Below are positions 1 to 10,344 of a stretch of 64,000 nt of DNA, in pieces. The notes under the pieces were generated by a model. That model worked only from the letters and a program-made list of their open reading frames with translations. It searched no databases and had not been told where the DNA came from. Position 1 is the first letter of the stretch; each line of letters starts with the position of its first letter. Origin of the DNA: Bacteroidota bacterium (GTDB lineage: Bacteria > Bacteroidota > Bacteroidia > Chitinophagales > Saprospiraceae); assembly GCA_029781865.1 (NCBI GenBank), contig JAKOVW010000054.1, positions 276,017-340,016 of the forward strand, given 5' to 3'. The position numbers and the translations under genes were made by a program.

Positions 1-1809
1 GGTGCGATTCAATTGGTAGGTGAAAATCAATTATGGCTCGGATGTGACAATGGCACTTTGGTCAACTTCGAAATCATTGAAGACAAGACCGGAAAAATAA
101 ACCTGAAATACCTGAGAGAATTAAGTCCGCGAAATGGATTTCCACTATCTATGTCGATTTGGATTTTTATTGATCGTGAGGGCCGGCTCTGGTATTCTGA
201 ACTCAATAAAAACCGCATTCATGTTGTAGATATATCTTCAAATAATCCTGTCCTGGTTAAAACAATCACTTACGAACCAGGTACCAATTCTTCCAACCGG
301 CGTGATGTATTTGAAGATGAAAAGGGAAATTTTTGGATTGCCTATGGTACAAACAAAATATTGATTTTAAATTCTGATTTGTCCCTGCATGAGAAAATGG
401 AATTCAGTACATCCGGAAAAGAACAGCAGATCAATTGCATCTTCAAGGAACCAGATGGGAAACTATGGCTGGGTACAAATTCAGATGGTATATTATACAT
501 TACACCTGATGGAAAAAGAATTCAATATAATAAATCATCAGGATTATTAAGTAACCGGATTTCCCGCATTGTCAAAAGAGATGAAAATACATTCTGGATT
601 GCAACCTGGAATGGAATTGCATTTGTTTATCATCAGGGAGATTCCATTCGCCTCGATGAGAATCGCGAATTAACTCAAAGTCCAATTTGGTCATTGGGTA
701 TCTTTCCCGACAGCACAGGTTGGTTCGCGACCAATTTCGAAGTGGTGCTTCATAAAAAAGATTCATCGCGGCGGGCATTTTTTCCGCCTGCCGTTTTACA
801 TAAAGTAATCATCAATGGTAAAGAGCGAACCTTTGACATTCCATTACAACTTACTATTGATGAAAATGATCTCGTCTTTGAATATGGATCAGTATGTTTG
901 CAAAGCAGAGTTGGAATTCGCTATAGTTATAAGTTGGAAGGGAATATCACAAGCGATTGGAGTCAACCATCAGAAATGGAATCCGTGAATTATGCAGGAT
1001 TAAAACCAGGATCATATATATTTTTGGTAAAAGCAATTACAACGGATGGATTGGAAAGTCTAACACCAGCTTCTTTTGAATTCACAATAATTCCTCCGTT
1101 CTGGCAAAAATGGTGGTTCATTGTGTTATGCTTTATAGTTGCAAGTACTATCGTTTGGTTTCTGGTTATTTTACGAATCAGAAGACTTGTCGAAATTGAG
1201 CGATTGCGCGCACGCATTGCTGCAGACTTACATGATGATATCGGATCTGGATTATCGAGAATTGCATTGGCGACTGATATGTTAATCCGCCAAAAAGCAG
1301 ATGCAACCAATATGGTAAATATGAATTTGACATATCGCATTGGGAAAATAGCTCGCGAACTTATTGAGTCAATGGGTGATATCGTATGGGCGATTGATCC
1401 TTTAAATGATTCTCTTAGCCGCGTTATAGATCTGATCAGGGTATTTGCTAATGATATTTGTGAAGCGAAAGATATTAATTGCCAATTCGCATTTGATCCC
1501 AAAGCTCTTGACTTTAGATTAGGTTCAGAAGTAGTTTTGAATTTTATATTGATTGCGAAAGAAGCCATTCATAATGCGGCAGTACATTCATCATGTAAAA
1601 ATATTAGAATTGAAATAAAATCAGAACAAAAAGACCTTCAATTATCGATAATCGATGATGGAAAAGGTTTCAATGAAAATGAGCTCGAGCGCATCAATGG
1701 ACTTAACAATATGAAGCGAAGAGCTGAAAAAATTAATGGCACATTGAAAATCATGTCATCTCGCGGAACAGGAACAGAAATTCTCTTTAATCTTCACCTG
1801 CCCCGTTGA
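1..1809 (+). CDS. Two-component sensor histidine kinase with periplasmic propeller and Y_Y_Y domain (5' partial)
   Basis: The reading frame is open to the left edge, so the N-terminus lies outside the window; the first internal start-like codon (TTG at 13) is not taken as the real start. The visible part has beta-propeller repeats (W-x-G/A blades such as LWLGT and FWIA) to about base 780, a Y_Y_Y-type Ig-like domain at about 790-1090, one membrane helix at about 1105-1170, then a LytS/NarX-type dimerisation helix with the phosphoacceptor His in ADLHDDIGSGLS (His codon 1231-1233). A HATPase domain follows with an N-box (KEAIHNAAVHS), a G1 box (DDGKGF) and a C-terminal GTG. The family senses periplasmic or cell-surface signals and phosphorylates a response regulator; no regulator gene is visible here. 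No receiver domain or AraC domain is fused, so it is not a hybrid two-component system. The ligand cannot be told from the sequence. Confidence 0.9.
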   Translation, partial: GAIQLVGENQLWLGCDNGTLVNFEIIEDKTGKINLKYLRELSPRNGFPLSMSIWIFIDREGRLWYSELNKNRIHVVDISSNNPVLVKTITYEPGTNSSNRRDVFEDEKGNFWIAYGTNKILILNSDLSLHEKMEFSTSGKEQQINCIFKEPDGKLWLGTNSDGILYITPDGKRIQYNKSSGLLSNRISRIVKRDENTFWIATWNGIAFVYHQGDSIRLDENRELTQSPIWSLGIFPDSTGWFATNFEVVLHKKDSSRRAFFPPAVLHKVIINGKERTFDIPLQLTIDENDLVFEYGSVCLQSRVGIRYSYKLEGNITSDWSQPSEMESVNYAGLKPGSYIFLVKAITTDGLESLTPASFEFTIIPPFWQKWWFIVLCFIVASTIVWFLVILRIRRLVEIERLRARIAADLHDDIGSGLSRIALATDMLIRQKADATNMVNMNLTYRIGKIARELIESMGDIVWAIDPLNDSLSRVIDLIRVFANDICEAKDINCQFAFDPKALDFRLGSEVVLNFILIAKEAIHNAAVHSSCKNIRIEIKSEQKDLQLSIIDDGKGFNENELERINGLNNMKRRAEKINGTLKIMSSRGTGTEILFNLHLPR

Positions 1810-1971
1810 ATGATGTCCGATTGATGAACCGATAGATTCCGGCATTAGCAATTTAGGCTTGAAAACCTGAATTGTATTAAAACTGTACATTCGTTCAGTT
1901 GCTCTAAGCGAATTTGGACTCTACTTTTGCCCATGTAATTCTTCAAATTTTTTCACCTTAAAAACCCAATT

Positions 1972-4900
1972 ATGAAACCGTATTTAACTTCAGCGATTTT
2001 ATTGAAAATCTGCGCTTTGATCACCATTCCGGTTTTCCTTTTTTCACAATCCTTGCCAAGTCCGGTATTGTTTTTTCCGGCAAACAATGCAATTAATCAA
2101 CCGGTAAATGTAACTATCAAATGGCACGCAGTACCCGATGCCGACCAATACAAAGTTGCGTTGGGTACGACCCAATACGCGGAAGGTTCCATTGTATGGG
2201 ATACGATGTACACTGATACTTCCTATCTTGTAACAAACCTTTCTCCGGGAACCTACTATTGGAGGATAAAAGCAAAACATACTGCCACCCCCTTTCAATC
2301 CAGCAGTTGGTCGGGAGTTTGGAATTTTACTGTGTCCAATCCCAATGCACCGCTGGCGACTCCTGTGCAAATCAGTCCGGCCAATGGAGCTACCGGACAA
2401 CCAACAATTGTAAACTTAAGCTGGCAAGCGGTATCCGGTGCTACGCAGTATAAAGTTTCCATCGGAACAAATTCGCAGGGAACCGGAGACATTGTATATG
2501 ATACCAGTTATACCGGTACCACGTATAAATCTCCAACTCTTTCATCCGGTACGTATTACTGGCGGATTCAAGCCAAAAACAATTCACCTTATCAGACCAG
2601 TAACTGGTCATCTTTCAGAAGTTTTACGGTCAGTGCACCAACACTAGGCACACCTGTTCTGGTAAGCCCTTCGAATAATTCAACACTTCAGGTTCCTGGA
2701 ACTAATCTTACCTGGCAAGCAGTAAGTGGTGCAACTTTTTATAAAGTTAAAATCGCAACGGATCCTTTAATGACAGCTATAATTTTTCAGGATAACAATG
2801 TAATAAATACTAATCGAATCGCTCAAAACTTAAATTATAATACTCAATATTACTGGACAGTACAGGCAGCAAATGGCAATTCCACCGGAACGGTATCAAA
2901 TCCAAAAACATTTAAGACCATGCCTGATAATCCTAATGCGGTCACTACGCATCCCAGATTATTAATTACACAAGCTAATTTGGCAACTATCCAAAGTTGG
3001 GCGACTCCTTCAAATCCCATTTTTGTCGCTTTACAGAATGCATTAAATACGGCAATTTCCAATTACAATACAAAATTTTTTCCCGGAGGTCAACCTAATC
3101 CGGTTTGGCCGGACATTGGCAATATTACCTGGTCAGGTTATGTCACTGAACAGTATGCAGAGTTTTTTGCATTCTGGTCTCTCATTGATCCTAATTTATC
3201 CAATCGTCCGATACATGCACAAAGAGCTCGCAACCTGCTGATGTATGTAATTAACGAAGCGATCAAAGGCCCGGCAGCCGGATTGCCATTCCGTGATCCT
3301 CAGTTTATGACTTATGATCGCTCACGGGTGTATGGTGAGGCTTGTCCACTTACAGTGGATTGGATATATAATGCAAAAGATGCCAATAACAATGACATTC
3401 TTACCACATCGGACAAAGCTAAAATTCGAACGGTATTTCTGCGCTGGAGCAATGATCAGGTCTGGGCATGGAATCATCCTACCCCTGAAGGGATAATGAA
3501 TGACAAACAAATTACATTGACCAACCGATGGATACTAAACAATTACTATTCAGGCCATGCACGAAATCTAACTTTCATGGCATTGGCAATGGATGCAATC
3601 GATGATGCACCATTAGATCCTAACATACACTATTCAGCGCTTGGAAATAGTTTGCGCAGTTATATTTTCAATGCAACGGGTGCCTGGCTATATCAACAAT
3701 ATGCCCAATATGAAAACCCTGAAATCGTGTCAACAGATTACAATGTCTCCCCTGCAGGACTTGGAATGGGAAGCGGCGGCATGTCTGTAGAAGGATCATT
3801 ATATGGAGAAAGCTTAGGTTGGGTGGCGCAAGAAGTCTTTGCTTTAAAAACCTGTGGATGGATGGATGAAGCTGTCATTGGAAAACAAGCAAAACTTCTC
3901 AACAGTAGTTATTGGACTGAAGTAGTAGATGGAATGTTACATGAAATAGCACCTGTTCCCTTTATCCCACAACAGGCCAGTTATTATGGACCAATTTATC
4001 CGGTGGCAAATTATGGTGACCTGCACCGCATATGGATGACCCCATTTTTTATTGATATTACAGCTCCGATTGGATTAATGGATATGCATCTGAATAACAA
4101 TGCTACGCGTCTTGACAAATGTCGCTGGTTTACGCGGAATGCCTTACAGGGCGGAGCAGGCTTGTTACTGCAACGCGTTGGCAATGTATGGTCTGAAAGT
4201 CTTGCAACACAAAGTATTTATTATTTCTTATTGCTTCCTCCCAACGGTTCAAATCCTGCTGATCCAAGACCAAATATGGAAACTACTTTTTTTGATCCTG
4301 CATTTAACAGAATTCTCGCACGCACTGACTGGACTTCAAATTGCTCCTGGTTTGATTGGCATTGCCACTGGACGAAAATAAATCACCAGGCGGGCGATGG
4401 CAATCAATTCGAATTTTACAGAAAAGGTGAATGGCTTACTAAGGAAAGAAGTGGATACACCAATGATAATATCGGAACGACTTCAGAATTTCACAATACG
4501 ATTGGATTACAAAATGATGTACCAGCCAATTTGCAATGGTATGAAGGACCTATTTCACAAAGGGGCGGACAATGGAAGGAAGGCTTGAATGCCGGAGATC
4601 CATCAGTACAAACCAGTTTTGGTACAGATTATATTTATGCAACAGGTGACGCGACCAATCTCTATAACAGACCGAATCAGTTTAGCCAGGCCAATGCAGC
4701 CACTGATATTTTATTTGCCGTTCGCTCTATAGTCTGGTTAAAGCCTGATCATATTGTTATATACGACAGAGCTAAATCAAAAACAGCCAATCGCTTTAAA
4801 CGATTTTTTCTTCAGTTTACAGCTGCTCCAACTGTATCCGGTAAAAATGTTACAGTGAATACACCCGGAGGTCAAAAAGTGTTCGTCTCTAATCTGCTTC

Positions 4901-5652
4901 CTTTGAATTCTGCAATTACTTCAAGTGTTTCTGAAAGTCTCAATGCAATGGCAGAACTTGAAAACACCACACATGAAATTAAAATTGAAGATCCATCCAA
5001 TCCATCTGATATCCGTTTTCTGAATGTGTTACAGGGAGCTGATGGTAACGGCACCAAAGACAATCCTTCGCTGATTCAAAGTAATGCGGGAACTGACTTC
5101 GAAGGAACGACTGTAAAAAATACGGCAGTGCTGTTTCAAAAAGTATGGAATGCTTCATTCAGTTTTACCACATACTCCATTCCCAATGTGATTACCCGTC
5201 AAATAGTAACAGGAATGGTACCGAACGCTGGATTTGATATCAGTATTATACCAAATGGCAGCAATTACGATGTGACCATTACACCGGGTGATGACATCTA
5301 TGCAGACAAAGGAGGAGTATTGATCATTGAGAATGCCAACTTCATTGTGAATACATTGGAAGCCAGATCAAGAACACATCCTCAAAATAATGCTGCTGAT
5401 TTTCAAATTACGCCCAATCCATTTGATGAATGCACGCAAATCTGTTTCTCTTTAAAACAGGATGCTGAAGTTAGTCTTGAAATTCTGGATCTGAATGGGA
5501 AAACGCTGCATAAAGTTTTAAACCAGCTGGCAATGAATTGTGGTGATTATAAAATTCCATTCAGCGATAAAAATTTAAATCCAGGATCTTATATATGCAA
5601 ATTGACTATTGGAGCAAAACAACTTAGTCAGGTTATGATCCTTCAACGCTAA
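1972..5652 (+). CDS. Secreted heparinase II/III-like polysaccharide lyase candidate with three FN3-like repeats and a T9SS sorting domain
   Basis: The protein has 1226 residues. A signal peptide ends near residue 26 (LFSQS). Three FN3-like modules of about 95 residues follow, each with a W-x-A-V-x-x-A-x-x-Y-K-V strand and a YYWR/YYWT strand. From about residue 325 the sequence opens with HPRLLIT, typical of heparinase II/III-like proteins, followed by a helical toroid-like region (NNYYSGHARN, EGSLYGESLGW) and a beta-sandwich containing KINHQAGDGNQFEFY. The last 80 residues are a T9SS type A sorting domain (NPFDE, EILDLNGK, NPGSYICKL). By family, such enzymes cleave uronic-acid polysaccharides by beta-elimination; the substrate is not predictable here and catalysis is inferred. 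No sulfatase or SusCD genes are adjacent, so it is not part of a visible polysaccharide utilisation locus. A hairpin follows the stop codon. Confidence 0.78.
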   Translation: MKPYLTSAILLKICALITIPVFLFSQSLPSPVLFFPANNAINQPVNVTIKWHAVPDADQYKVALGTTQYAEGSIVWDTMYTDTSYLVTNLSPGTYYWRIKAKHTATPFQSSSWSGVWNFTVSNPNAPLATPVQISPANGATGQPTIVNLSWQAVSGATQYKVSIGTNSQGTGDIVYDTSYTGTTYKSPTLSSGTYYWRIQAKNNSPYQTSNWSSFRSFTVSAPTLGTPVLVSPSNNSTLQVPGTNLTWQAVSGATFYKVKIATDPLMTAIIFQDNNVINTNRIAQNLNYNTQYYWTVQAANGNSTGTVSNPKTFKTMPDNPNAVTTHPRLLITQANLATIQSWATPSNPIFVALQNALNTAISNYNTKFFPGGQPNPVWPDIGNITWSGYVTEQYAEFFAFWSLIDPNLSNRPIHAQRARNLLMYVINEAIKGPAAGLPFRDPQFMTYDRSRVYGEACPLTVDWIYNAKDANNNDILTTSDKAKIRTVFLRWSNDQVWAWNHPTPEGIMNDKQITLTNRWILNNYYSGHARNLTFMALAMDAIDDAPLDPNIHYSALGNSLRSYIFNATGAWLYQQYAQYENPEIVSTDYNVSPAGLGMGSGGMSVEGSLYGESLGWVAQEVFALKTCGWMDEAVIGKQAKLLNSSYWTEVVDGMLHEIAPVPFIPQQASYYGPIYPVANYGDLHRIWMTPFFIDITAPIGLMDMHLNNNATRLDKCRWFTRNALQGGAGLLLQRVGNVWSESLATQSIYYFLLLPPNGSNPADPRPNMETTFFDPAFNRILARTDWTSNCSWFDWHCHWTKINHQAGDGNQFEFYRKGEWLTKERSGYTNDNIGTTSEFHNTIGLQNDVPANLQWYEGPISQRGGQWKEGLNAGDPSVQTSFGTDYIYATGDATNLYNRPNQFSQANAATDILFAVRSIVWLKPDHIVIYDRAKSKTANRFKRFFLQFTAAPTVSGKNVTVNTPGGQKVFVSNLLPLNSAITSSVSESLNAMAELENTTHEIKIEDPSNPSDIRFLNVLQGADGNGTKDNPSLIQSNAGTDFEGTTVKNTAVLFQKVWNASFSFTTYSIPNVITRQIVTGMVPNAGFDISIIPNGSNYDVTITPGDDIYADKGGVLIIENANFIVNTLEARSRTHPQNNAADFQITPNPFDECTQICFSLKQDAEVSLEILDLNGKTLHKVLNQLAMNCGDYKIPFSDKNLNPGSYICKLTIGAKQLSQVMILQR

Positions 5653-5685
5653 TCCAAAGTTCTTAAATAACATTAATTATATAAA

Positions 5686-5709
5686 GAAAGCCGGCTCTCG
5701 CCGGCTTTC
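5686..5709 (+). terminator. Perfect 10-bp hairpin after the lyase gene
   Basis: GAAAGCCGGC, loop TCTC, GCCGGCTTTC. It begins 34 nt after the stop codon of the upstream gene. There is no long T run after the stem, so it may be a weak or factor-assisted terminator or an mRNA 3' stabiliser. Confidence 0.6.
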
Positions 5710-6024
5710 CCATTTATCAAAAGCTGCATTGATTGTTCTGAATTTTTTTAAATAGCGAAAAGAAATTCTAATTTAATGCGTTGCCCTTTGACTTAGGAAA
5801 TAGTAAAGGGGTTTGTTTGTAATCTAATATGTATAGGACTATTGCGTAACTAATTTAACTAAGGCCGCAGATTTTTTTGTGGGATTCATTTGGGTGAGTT
5901 CAACTGTATTTTTGATTCAATGAATTTTTTTAAAACAAGATCTTCATTGAATTTTTTTTGATGACAATGTAAAACACACGTCCAATCTCTAACAATTTCG
6001 TTTCACGAAAAGTACAATAACAAT
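5710..6024. other. Non-coding AT-rich stretch between convergent genes
   Basis: About 315 bases between the lyase hairpin and the icmF stop codon. I see no ORF with protein-like composition, no clear tandem repeat and no RNA gene. Confidence 0.5.
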
Positions 6025-9000
6025 TTACATATTCCTCCTGTACTTTCCGCCTACAGCATACAAGGCGGTTGTAATCTGACCCAGTGAACAGGACTTGACT
6101 GCTTCCATCAATTCAGCAAAAATATTTTTGTTGTGTAAAGATGCTTTTTGCAAAGCCAGCAAACGATCCGGTGATGAAGAAGTGTTAGCCTTCTTCAATA
6201 ACTCCAATGAAGCAATTTGATTGTTTTTTTCATCTTCCGTTGCGCGAATGACTTCCCTGGGCAAAACGGTTGGAGAACCATCTTTTGATAAAAATGTATT
6301 CACGCCAATTATAGGATATTCACCGGTATGTTTTAAGGTTTCGTAGTACAAGCTTTCCTCCTGTATTTTGCTGCGCTGATACATTGTTTCCATTGCTCCA
6401 AGTACTCCGCCCCGTTCTGTCATTCTGTCAAACTCGGATAGCACGGCTTCTTCAACGAGATCGGTCAATTCTTCAATAATGAATGAACCCTGCAGTGGGT
6501 TTTCATTTTTTGCGAGTCCCAATTCGTTATTGATGATGAGTTGAATGGCCATTGCACGACGCACAGATTCTTCAGTAGGAGTCGTAATTGCTTCATCATA
6601 GGCATTCGTATGCAGTGAATTGCAATTATCATAGATGGCATATAATGCCTGCAATGTCGTCCGTATATCATTAAATGAAATTTCCTGTGCGTGCAGGGAG
6701 CGACCGGATGTTTGGATGTGATATTTCAACATCTGGCTGCGTTCGTTGCCATGATATTTATACTTCATTGCTTTCGCCCATATTCTCCTGGCCACTCTTC
6801 CGATTACTGCATACTCCGGATCGACTCCATTTGAAAAAAAGAATGAAAGATTGGGAGCGAAATCGTCGATATGCATTCCACGGGATAAGTAGTATTCCAC
6901 GAATGTAAATCCATTCGCTAAAGTGAATGCCAGTTGAGAAATTGGATTGGCTCCTGCTTCAGCAATATGATATCCGCTGATGGAAACCGAATAAAAGTTT
7001 CGCACTGCATTTTGAATAAAATACTCCTGCACATCACCCATAAGCTTCAACGAAAACTCTGTAGAGAATATACAGGTATTTTGTGCCTGATCTTCTTTGA
7101 GTATATCTGCTTGTACGGTGCCGCGCACAGATTTTAGTGCTTTCGCTTTTAACTGATTGTAAATAGCCGGTTCTAATACTTCATCACCGGTAATACCCAG
7201 CAACAATAAACCCAAACCATTATTTCCGGGTGGGAGCTCTCCTTCGTATTTAGGCCTTGCCAATCCCTTATCGTCGTATTTCTTTTTTAAAACTTCTTCT
7301 ACTTTGGCAGACAAGTTATGTTCGTGAATGTATTTCTCACATTGCTGATCGATTGCCGCATTCATAAAAAATGCACAAATGGTTGCAGCAGGACCATTGA
7401 TGGTCATACTTACCGAAGTCTTCGGATCGCATAAATCAAACCCGCTGTACAATTTTTTTGCATCATCCAGACTACATACACTCACACCACTATTTCCAAC
7501 CTTTCCATAAATATCCGGTCGGAAATCGGGGTCCTCTCCATACAGCGTTACTGAATCAAATGCCGTACTCAATCGGTTTGCCGGCATATCGACACTCACA
7601 TAATGAAATCTCCGGTTAGTGCGTTCCGGACCACCTTCTCCGGCAAACATGCGGGTTGGATCTTCTTCTGATCGTTTAAAAGGATAGACTCCGGCAGTAT
7701 AAGGAAACTCTCCAGGTACATTTTCCTGCAATACCCATTTCAAAATATCACCCCAATCGCTGTATTTGGGAAGCACGACACGCGGGATCCGCGAATGGGA
7801 AAGTGATTTTGAATAAGTTGGAACCCGAATTTCTTTATCTCTTACCTTATAAATGTATTCATCTGCCTGATAGCGATGCTTTTTATCTTCCCAGGTTTCG
7901 AGGATGACTTTGGGAATCCCGTCTATTTTCAATGCAATGTCGTCAGATACTTTTTTAAGTGAAGTAGAACCAGATTTATCCACATCACCACATAAAGAAA
8001 TTGCTGTTTGAATGGCCTGCCATTGATGCGCATATAATGCTTGCTGATTCACCCATTGATCATATTGACGGTTGTTATCTGTGATTTCACTCAGATAGCG
8101 GGTTCGACCTGGTGGGATGATGTAAATTTTTTCAGATTCACCGGTAACGAGATTCAGATGAGCACTTAAGCTAACCTTGGTTTTTTGTTGAATGATCTCA
8201 ATGAGCTTTTTGAATAGCATATTTGTGCCCGGATCATTAAACTGGGAAGCTATGGTACCAAATACCGGCATATCATCCGGTTTTTGATCAAATGCTTTAT
8301 GATTGCGTTGAAATTGTTTACGCACATCCCGGATTGCATCCTGCGCTCCTCTTTTATCAAATTTATTGATTGCAACTATATCTGCAAAATCGAGCATGTC
8401 GATCTTTTCCAATTGCGTGGCTGCTCCATATTCCGGAGTCATGACATATAAGGAAACATCGCCGAAATCTACAATCTCCGTATCGCTTTGACCAATTCCG
8501 GAAGTTTCCAGGATGATTAAATCGAAAGCTGCCGCTTTCAGTATTTTCAAGGCATTCTTGATGTGTGGTGAAAGTGCCAGGTTGCTTTGCCGGGTCGCCA
8601 ATGATCGCATGTAAACCCTACCGCCATGAAATTCAGGATGTATGGAATTCATGCGGATCCGGTCTCCCAGTAAGGCACCTCCAGTCTTGCGTTTAGATGG
8701 GTCGACCGAAAGAATGGCTATGGTCTTACCCGGAAATTCGAGGATAAACCTCCGTACGAGCTCATCCACCAGACTGGACTTACCAGCTCCACCTGTCCCG
8801 GTAATGCCCAAAACGGGTATAGTCTTAGTGCCGGCTCCTTTGGATAAGGATTCTATAAGCTGTTCTGCTTTTTCCGGATAATTCTCCACTGCTGAAATCA
8901 ATCTCGCGATTGCCTTAAAATCTGTATTCGCAACCGCTTTCAATTCACCGTTTAAGGATGCCCCGGTTGCGAAATCACATTGTGAAATCAGGTCATTAAT

Positions 9001-9408
9001 CATGCCCTGAAGCCCCATATGGCGTCCATCATCAGGGCTATAGATCCGATTGATCCCATATTTCTGTAGGGCCTCAATTTCTGAAGGAAGAATGGTACCC
9101 CCACCACCGCCAAAGATTTTAATATGTCCGCATCCTTTCTCCCTAAGAAGATCATAGATGTATTTAAAAAATTCATTATGTCCACCCTGATAGGAGGTTA
9201 TGGCGATTCCCTGTACATCTTCCTGAATTGCAGCATCGACAATTTCAAGAGCAGACCGGTTATGTCCGAGGTGAATTATTTCAGCACCACTGCTCTGCAA
9301 AATCCGGCGCATAATATTGATTGCGGCATCATGCCCGTCGTAGAGGGACGCTGCAGTAAGGATTCTGATCTTGTGTTTGGGGTGATAAACCGCGACTTCA
9401 GCCAGCAT
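6025..9408 (-). CDS. icmF: Fused isobutyryl-CoA mutase (IcmF), B12-dependent acyl-CoA mutase with built-in G-protein chaperone
   Basis: The 1127-residue protein has the IcmF domain order. An N-terminal cobalamin-binding domain carries DGHDAA at residues 24-29 with the lower-axial His at 26. A MeaB-like GTPase has its P-loop GTGGAGKSS at about 204-212 and NKFD as the base-specificity motif. The C-terminal half is the TIM-barrel mutase. The substrate loop around residue 570 reads TAGVYPFKR, carrying Phe where methylmalonyl-CoA mutases have Tyr, and is followed by [11 protein letters not shown]; this fits IcmF rather than MutAB. IcmF interconverts isobutyryl-CoA and n-butyryl-CoA (some also isovaleryl/pivalyl-CoA) in the cytosol using adenosylcobalamin, with the GTPase domain gating cofactor loading. 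The start is a clear ATG, and a TAATTTTG box lies 20-27 nt upstream (9428-9435). Length fits the family (about 1090). Confidence 0.93.
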   Translation of the reverse strand: MLAEVAVYHPKHKIRILTAASLYDGHDAAINIMRRILQSSGAEIIHLGHNRSALEIVDAAIQEDVQGIAITSYQGGHNEFFKYIYDLLREKGCGHIKIFGGGGGTILPSEIEALQKYGINRIYSPDDGRHMGLQGMINDLISQCDFATGASLNGELKAVANTDFKAIARLISAVENYPEKAEQLIESLSKGAGTKTIPVLGITGTGGAGKSSLVDELVRRFILEFPGKTIAILSVDPSKRKTGGALLGDRIRMNSIHPEFHGGRVYMRSLATRQSNLALSPHIKNALKILKAAAFDLIILETSGIGQSDTEIVDFGDVSLYVMTPEYGAATQLEKIDMLDFADIVAINKFDKRGAQDAIRDVRKQFQRNHKAFDQKPDDMPVFGTIASQFNDPGTNMLFKKLIEIIQQKTKVSLSAHLNLVTGESEKIYIIPPGRTRYLSEITDNNRQYDQWVNQQALYAHQWQAIQTAISLCGDVDKSGSTSLKKVSDDIALKIDGIPKVILETWEDKKHRYQADEYIYKVRDKEIRVPTYSKSLSHSRIPRVVLPKYSDWGDILKWVLQENVPGEFPYTAGVYPFKRSEEDPTRMFAGEGGPERTNRRFHYVSVDMPANRLSTAFDSVTLYGEDPDFRPDIYGKVGNSGVSVCSLDDAKKLYSGFDLCDPKTSVSMTINGPAATICAFFMNAAIDQQCEKYIHEHNLSAKVEEVLKKKYDDKGLARPKYEGELPPGNNGLGLLLLGITGDEVLEPAIYNQLKAKALKSVRGTVQADILKEDQAQNTCIFSTEFSLKLMGDVQEYFIQNAVRNFYSVSISGYHIAEAGANPISQLAFTLANGFTFVEYYLSRGMHIDDFAPNLSFFFSNGVDPEYAVIGRVARRIWAKAMKYKYHGNERSQMLKYHIQTSGRSLHAQEISFNDIRTTLQALYAIYDNCNSLHTNAYDEAITTPTEESVRRAMAIQLIINNELGLAKNENPLQGSFIIEELTDLVEEAVLSEFDRMTERGGVLGAMETMYQRSKIQEESLYYETLKHTGEYPIIGVNTFLSKDGSPTVLPREVIRATEDEKNNQIASLELLKKANTSSSPDRLLALQKASLHNKNIFAELMEAVKSCSLGQITTALYAVGGKYRRNM

Positions 9409-9586
9409 AAGCTAATTAATTAGAGCCCAAAATTACACAAGTCGCTGTTTGTAAATCAGAAATGTTGGATAAAAGCGTTATTTGATCATTCCGCAAATAG
9501 TTCGAAGTCGATATATTTGCCGGAAGCTTTAATCTTAATTTTAAGCATTTAGATAAGTCCAACTTTATTTTCCTAATTTGCAGGAT

Positions 9587-10249
9587 ATGAAAAAGACAGG
9601 ATTTTTAATTCTAATTCTATTTTTCTACTCGGCTGGCCTGTTTTCCAAACAATGGATCGTGTTTTTTGCCAAGGAAGGTTTTTTTGATGGCTTGTTCCGG
9701 CAATCTTTTGGTCATGCGTACATTGGATTGGTTTGGGAAGATCCCACTTTGAATCAAAAAGTTCTGGTCGATTGTTTCGGATTTTATCCAAAAGGAGGTA
9801 TTCAATCCTCCGGTTTATTTGGTTATATGGAAGGGGAAACCAGGGATGATGTTGCTTCATTGCGCGAACATGACTTTGCTGTGGAAATTTCCGAACAGGA
9901 ATTAATGTCCTGCCTGCTGCTGAAAAATGTCTGGGAGAATAAAAAATACTCGTTGCTTGGAAATAATTGCATTGATTTTATGAAAAATTACTGCAAGCTG
10001 ATTTCCAAATTAAAAATACCTTCCGGTTTCTTCCTGCTGCCATCCACATTCCTGAGTTCACTGAGAACGGAAAACGAAAATCTGGAACGCAGGAATGAAA
10101 TAACAAACGTCGTTGAAGTGGACCAGGCGTATAAAAGCAAATTTGGATTTATTAAAAGACAGCAACATTTGATCAACGAGAAATTTAAAAAGATCAAATT
10201 TCATAAACTCCGTTTTCTATTCCGTCATCCCAAACCTGCAACAAAATAA
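9587..10249 (+). CDS. Exported protein with a possible permuted papain-like (NlpC/P60- or DUF4105-like) His/Cys core
   Basis: The first ATG gives 220 residues starting MKKTGFLILILFF, a signal peptide or membrane anchor; a TTG nine bases upstream is less likely. Two conserved-looking stretches stand out: FGHAYIGLVW near residue 40 and LLGNNCIDFM near residue 125. A His-bearing strand before an N-C-bearing helix start is the arrangement seen in circularly permuted papain-fold proteins (LRAT, DUF4105, some NlpC/P60 amidases). Enzymatic activity is inference. The C-terminal 60 residues are basic and helical. The gene runs the same way as uppP, about 95 bp downstream, but a hairpin separates them. 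I do not recognise a named family with certainty. Confidence 0.6.
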   Translation: MKKTGFLILILFFYSAGLFSKQWIVFFAKEGFFDGLFRQSFGHAYIGLVWEDPTLNQKVLVDCFGFYPKGGIQSSGLFGYMEGETRDDVASLREHDFAVEISEQELMSCLLLKNVWENKKYSLLGNNCIDFMKNYCKLISKLKIPSGFFLLPSTFLSSLRTENENLERRNEITNVVEVDQAYKSKFGFIKRQQHLINEKFKKIKFHKLRFLFRHPKPATK

Positions 10250-10263
10250 ATTATATATCTACT

Positions 10264-10303
10264 AAATAAATAGCCCATGGAATAATTCATGGGCTATTTA
10301 TTT
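10264..10303. terminator. 16-bp hairpin with T-rich 3' side; core shared with the RAYT palindrome
   Basis: Left arm 10264-10279, loop GAATAATT, right arm 10288-10303; the arms are perfectly complementary and end in TTTATTTT. It lies 15 nt after the previous stop codon and would serve as a terminator. Its core, ATAGCCCATG...CATGGGCTAT, is identical to the core of the palindrome at 13355-13402. Confidence 0.7.
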
Positions 10304-10344
10304 TGAATTAATTTAAGATCTTTACCAAAACAATTGAAAATCGA

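Noticed and set aside
990..1568. Antisense frame opposite the histidine kinase
   Set aside because: Lies wholly within the kinase coding sequence and has no recognisable domain.
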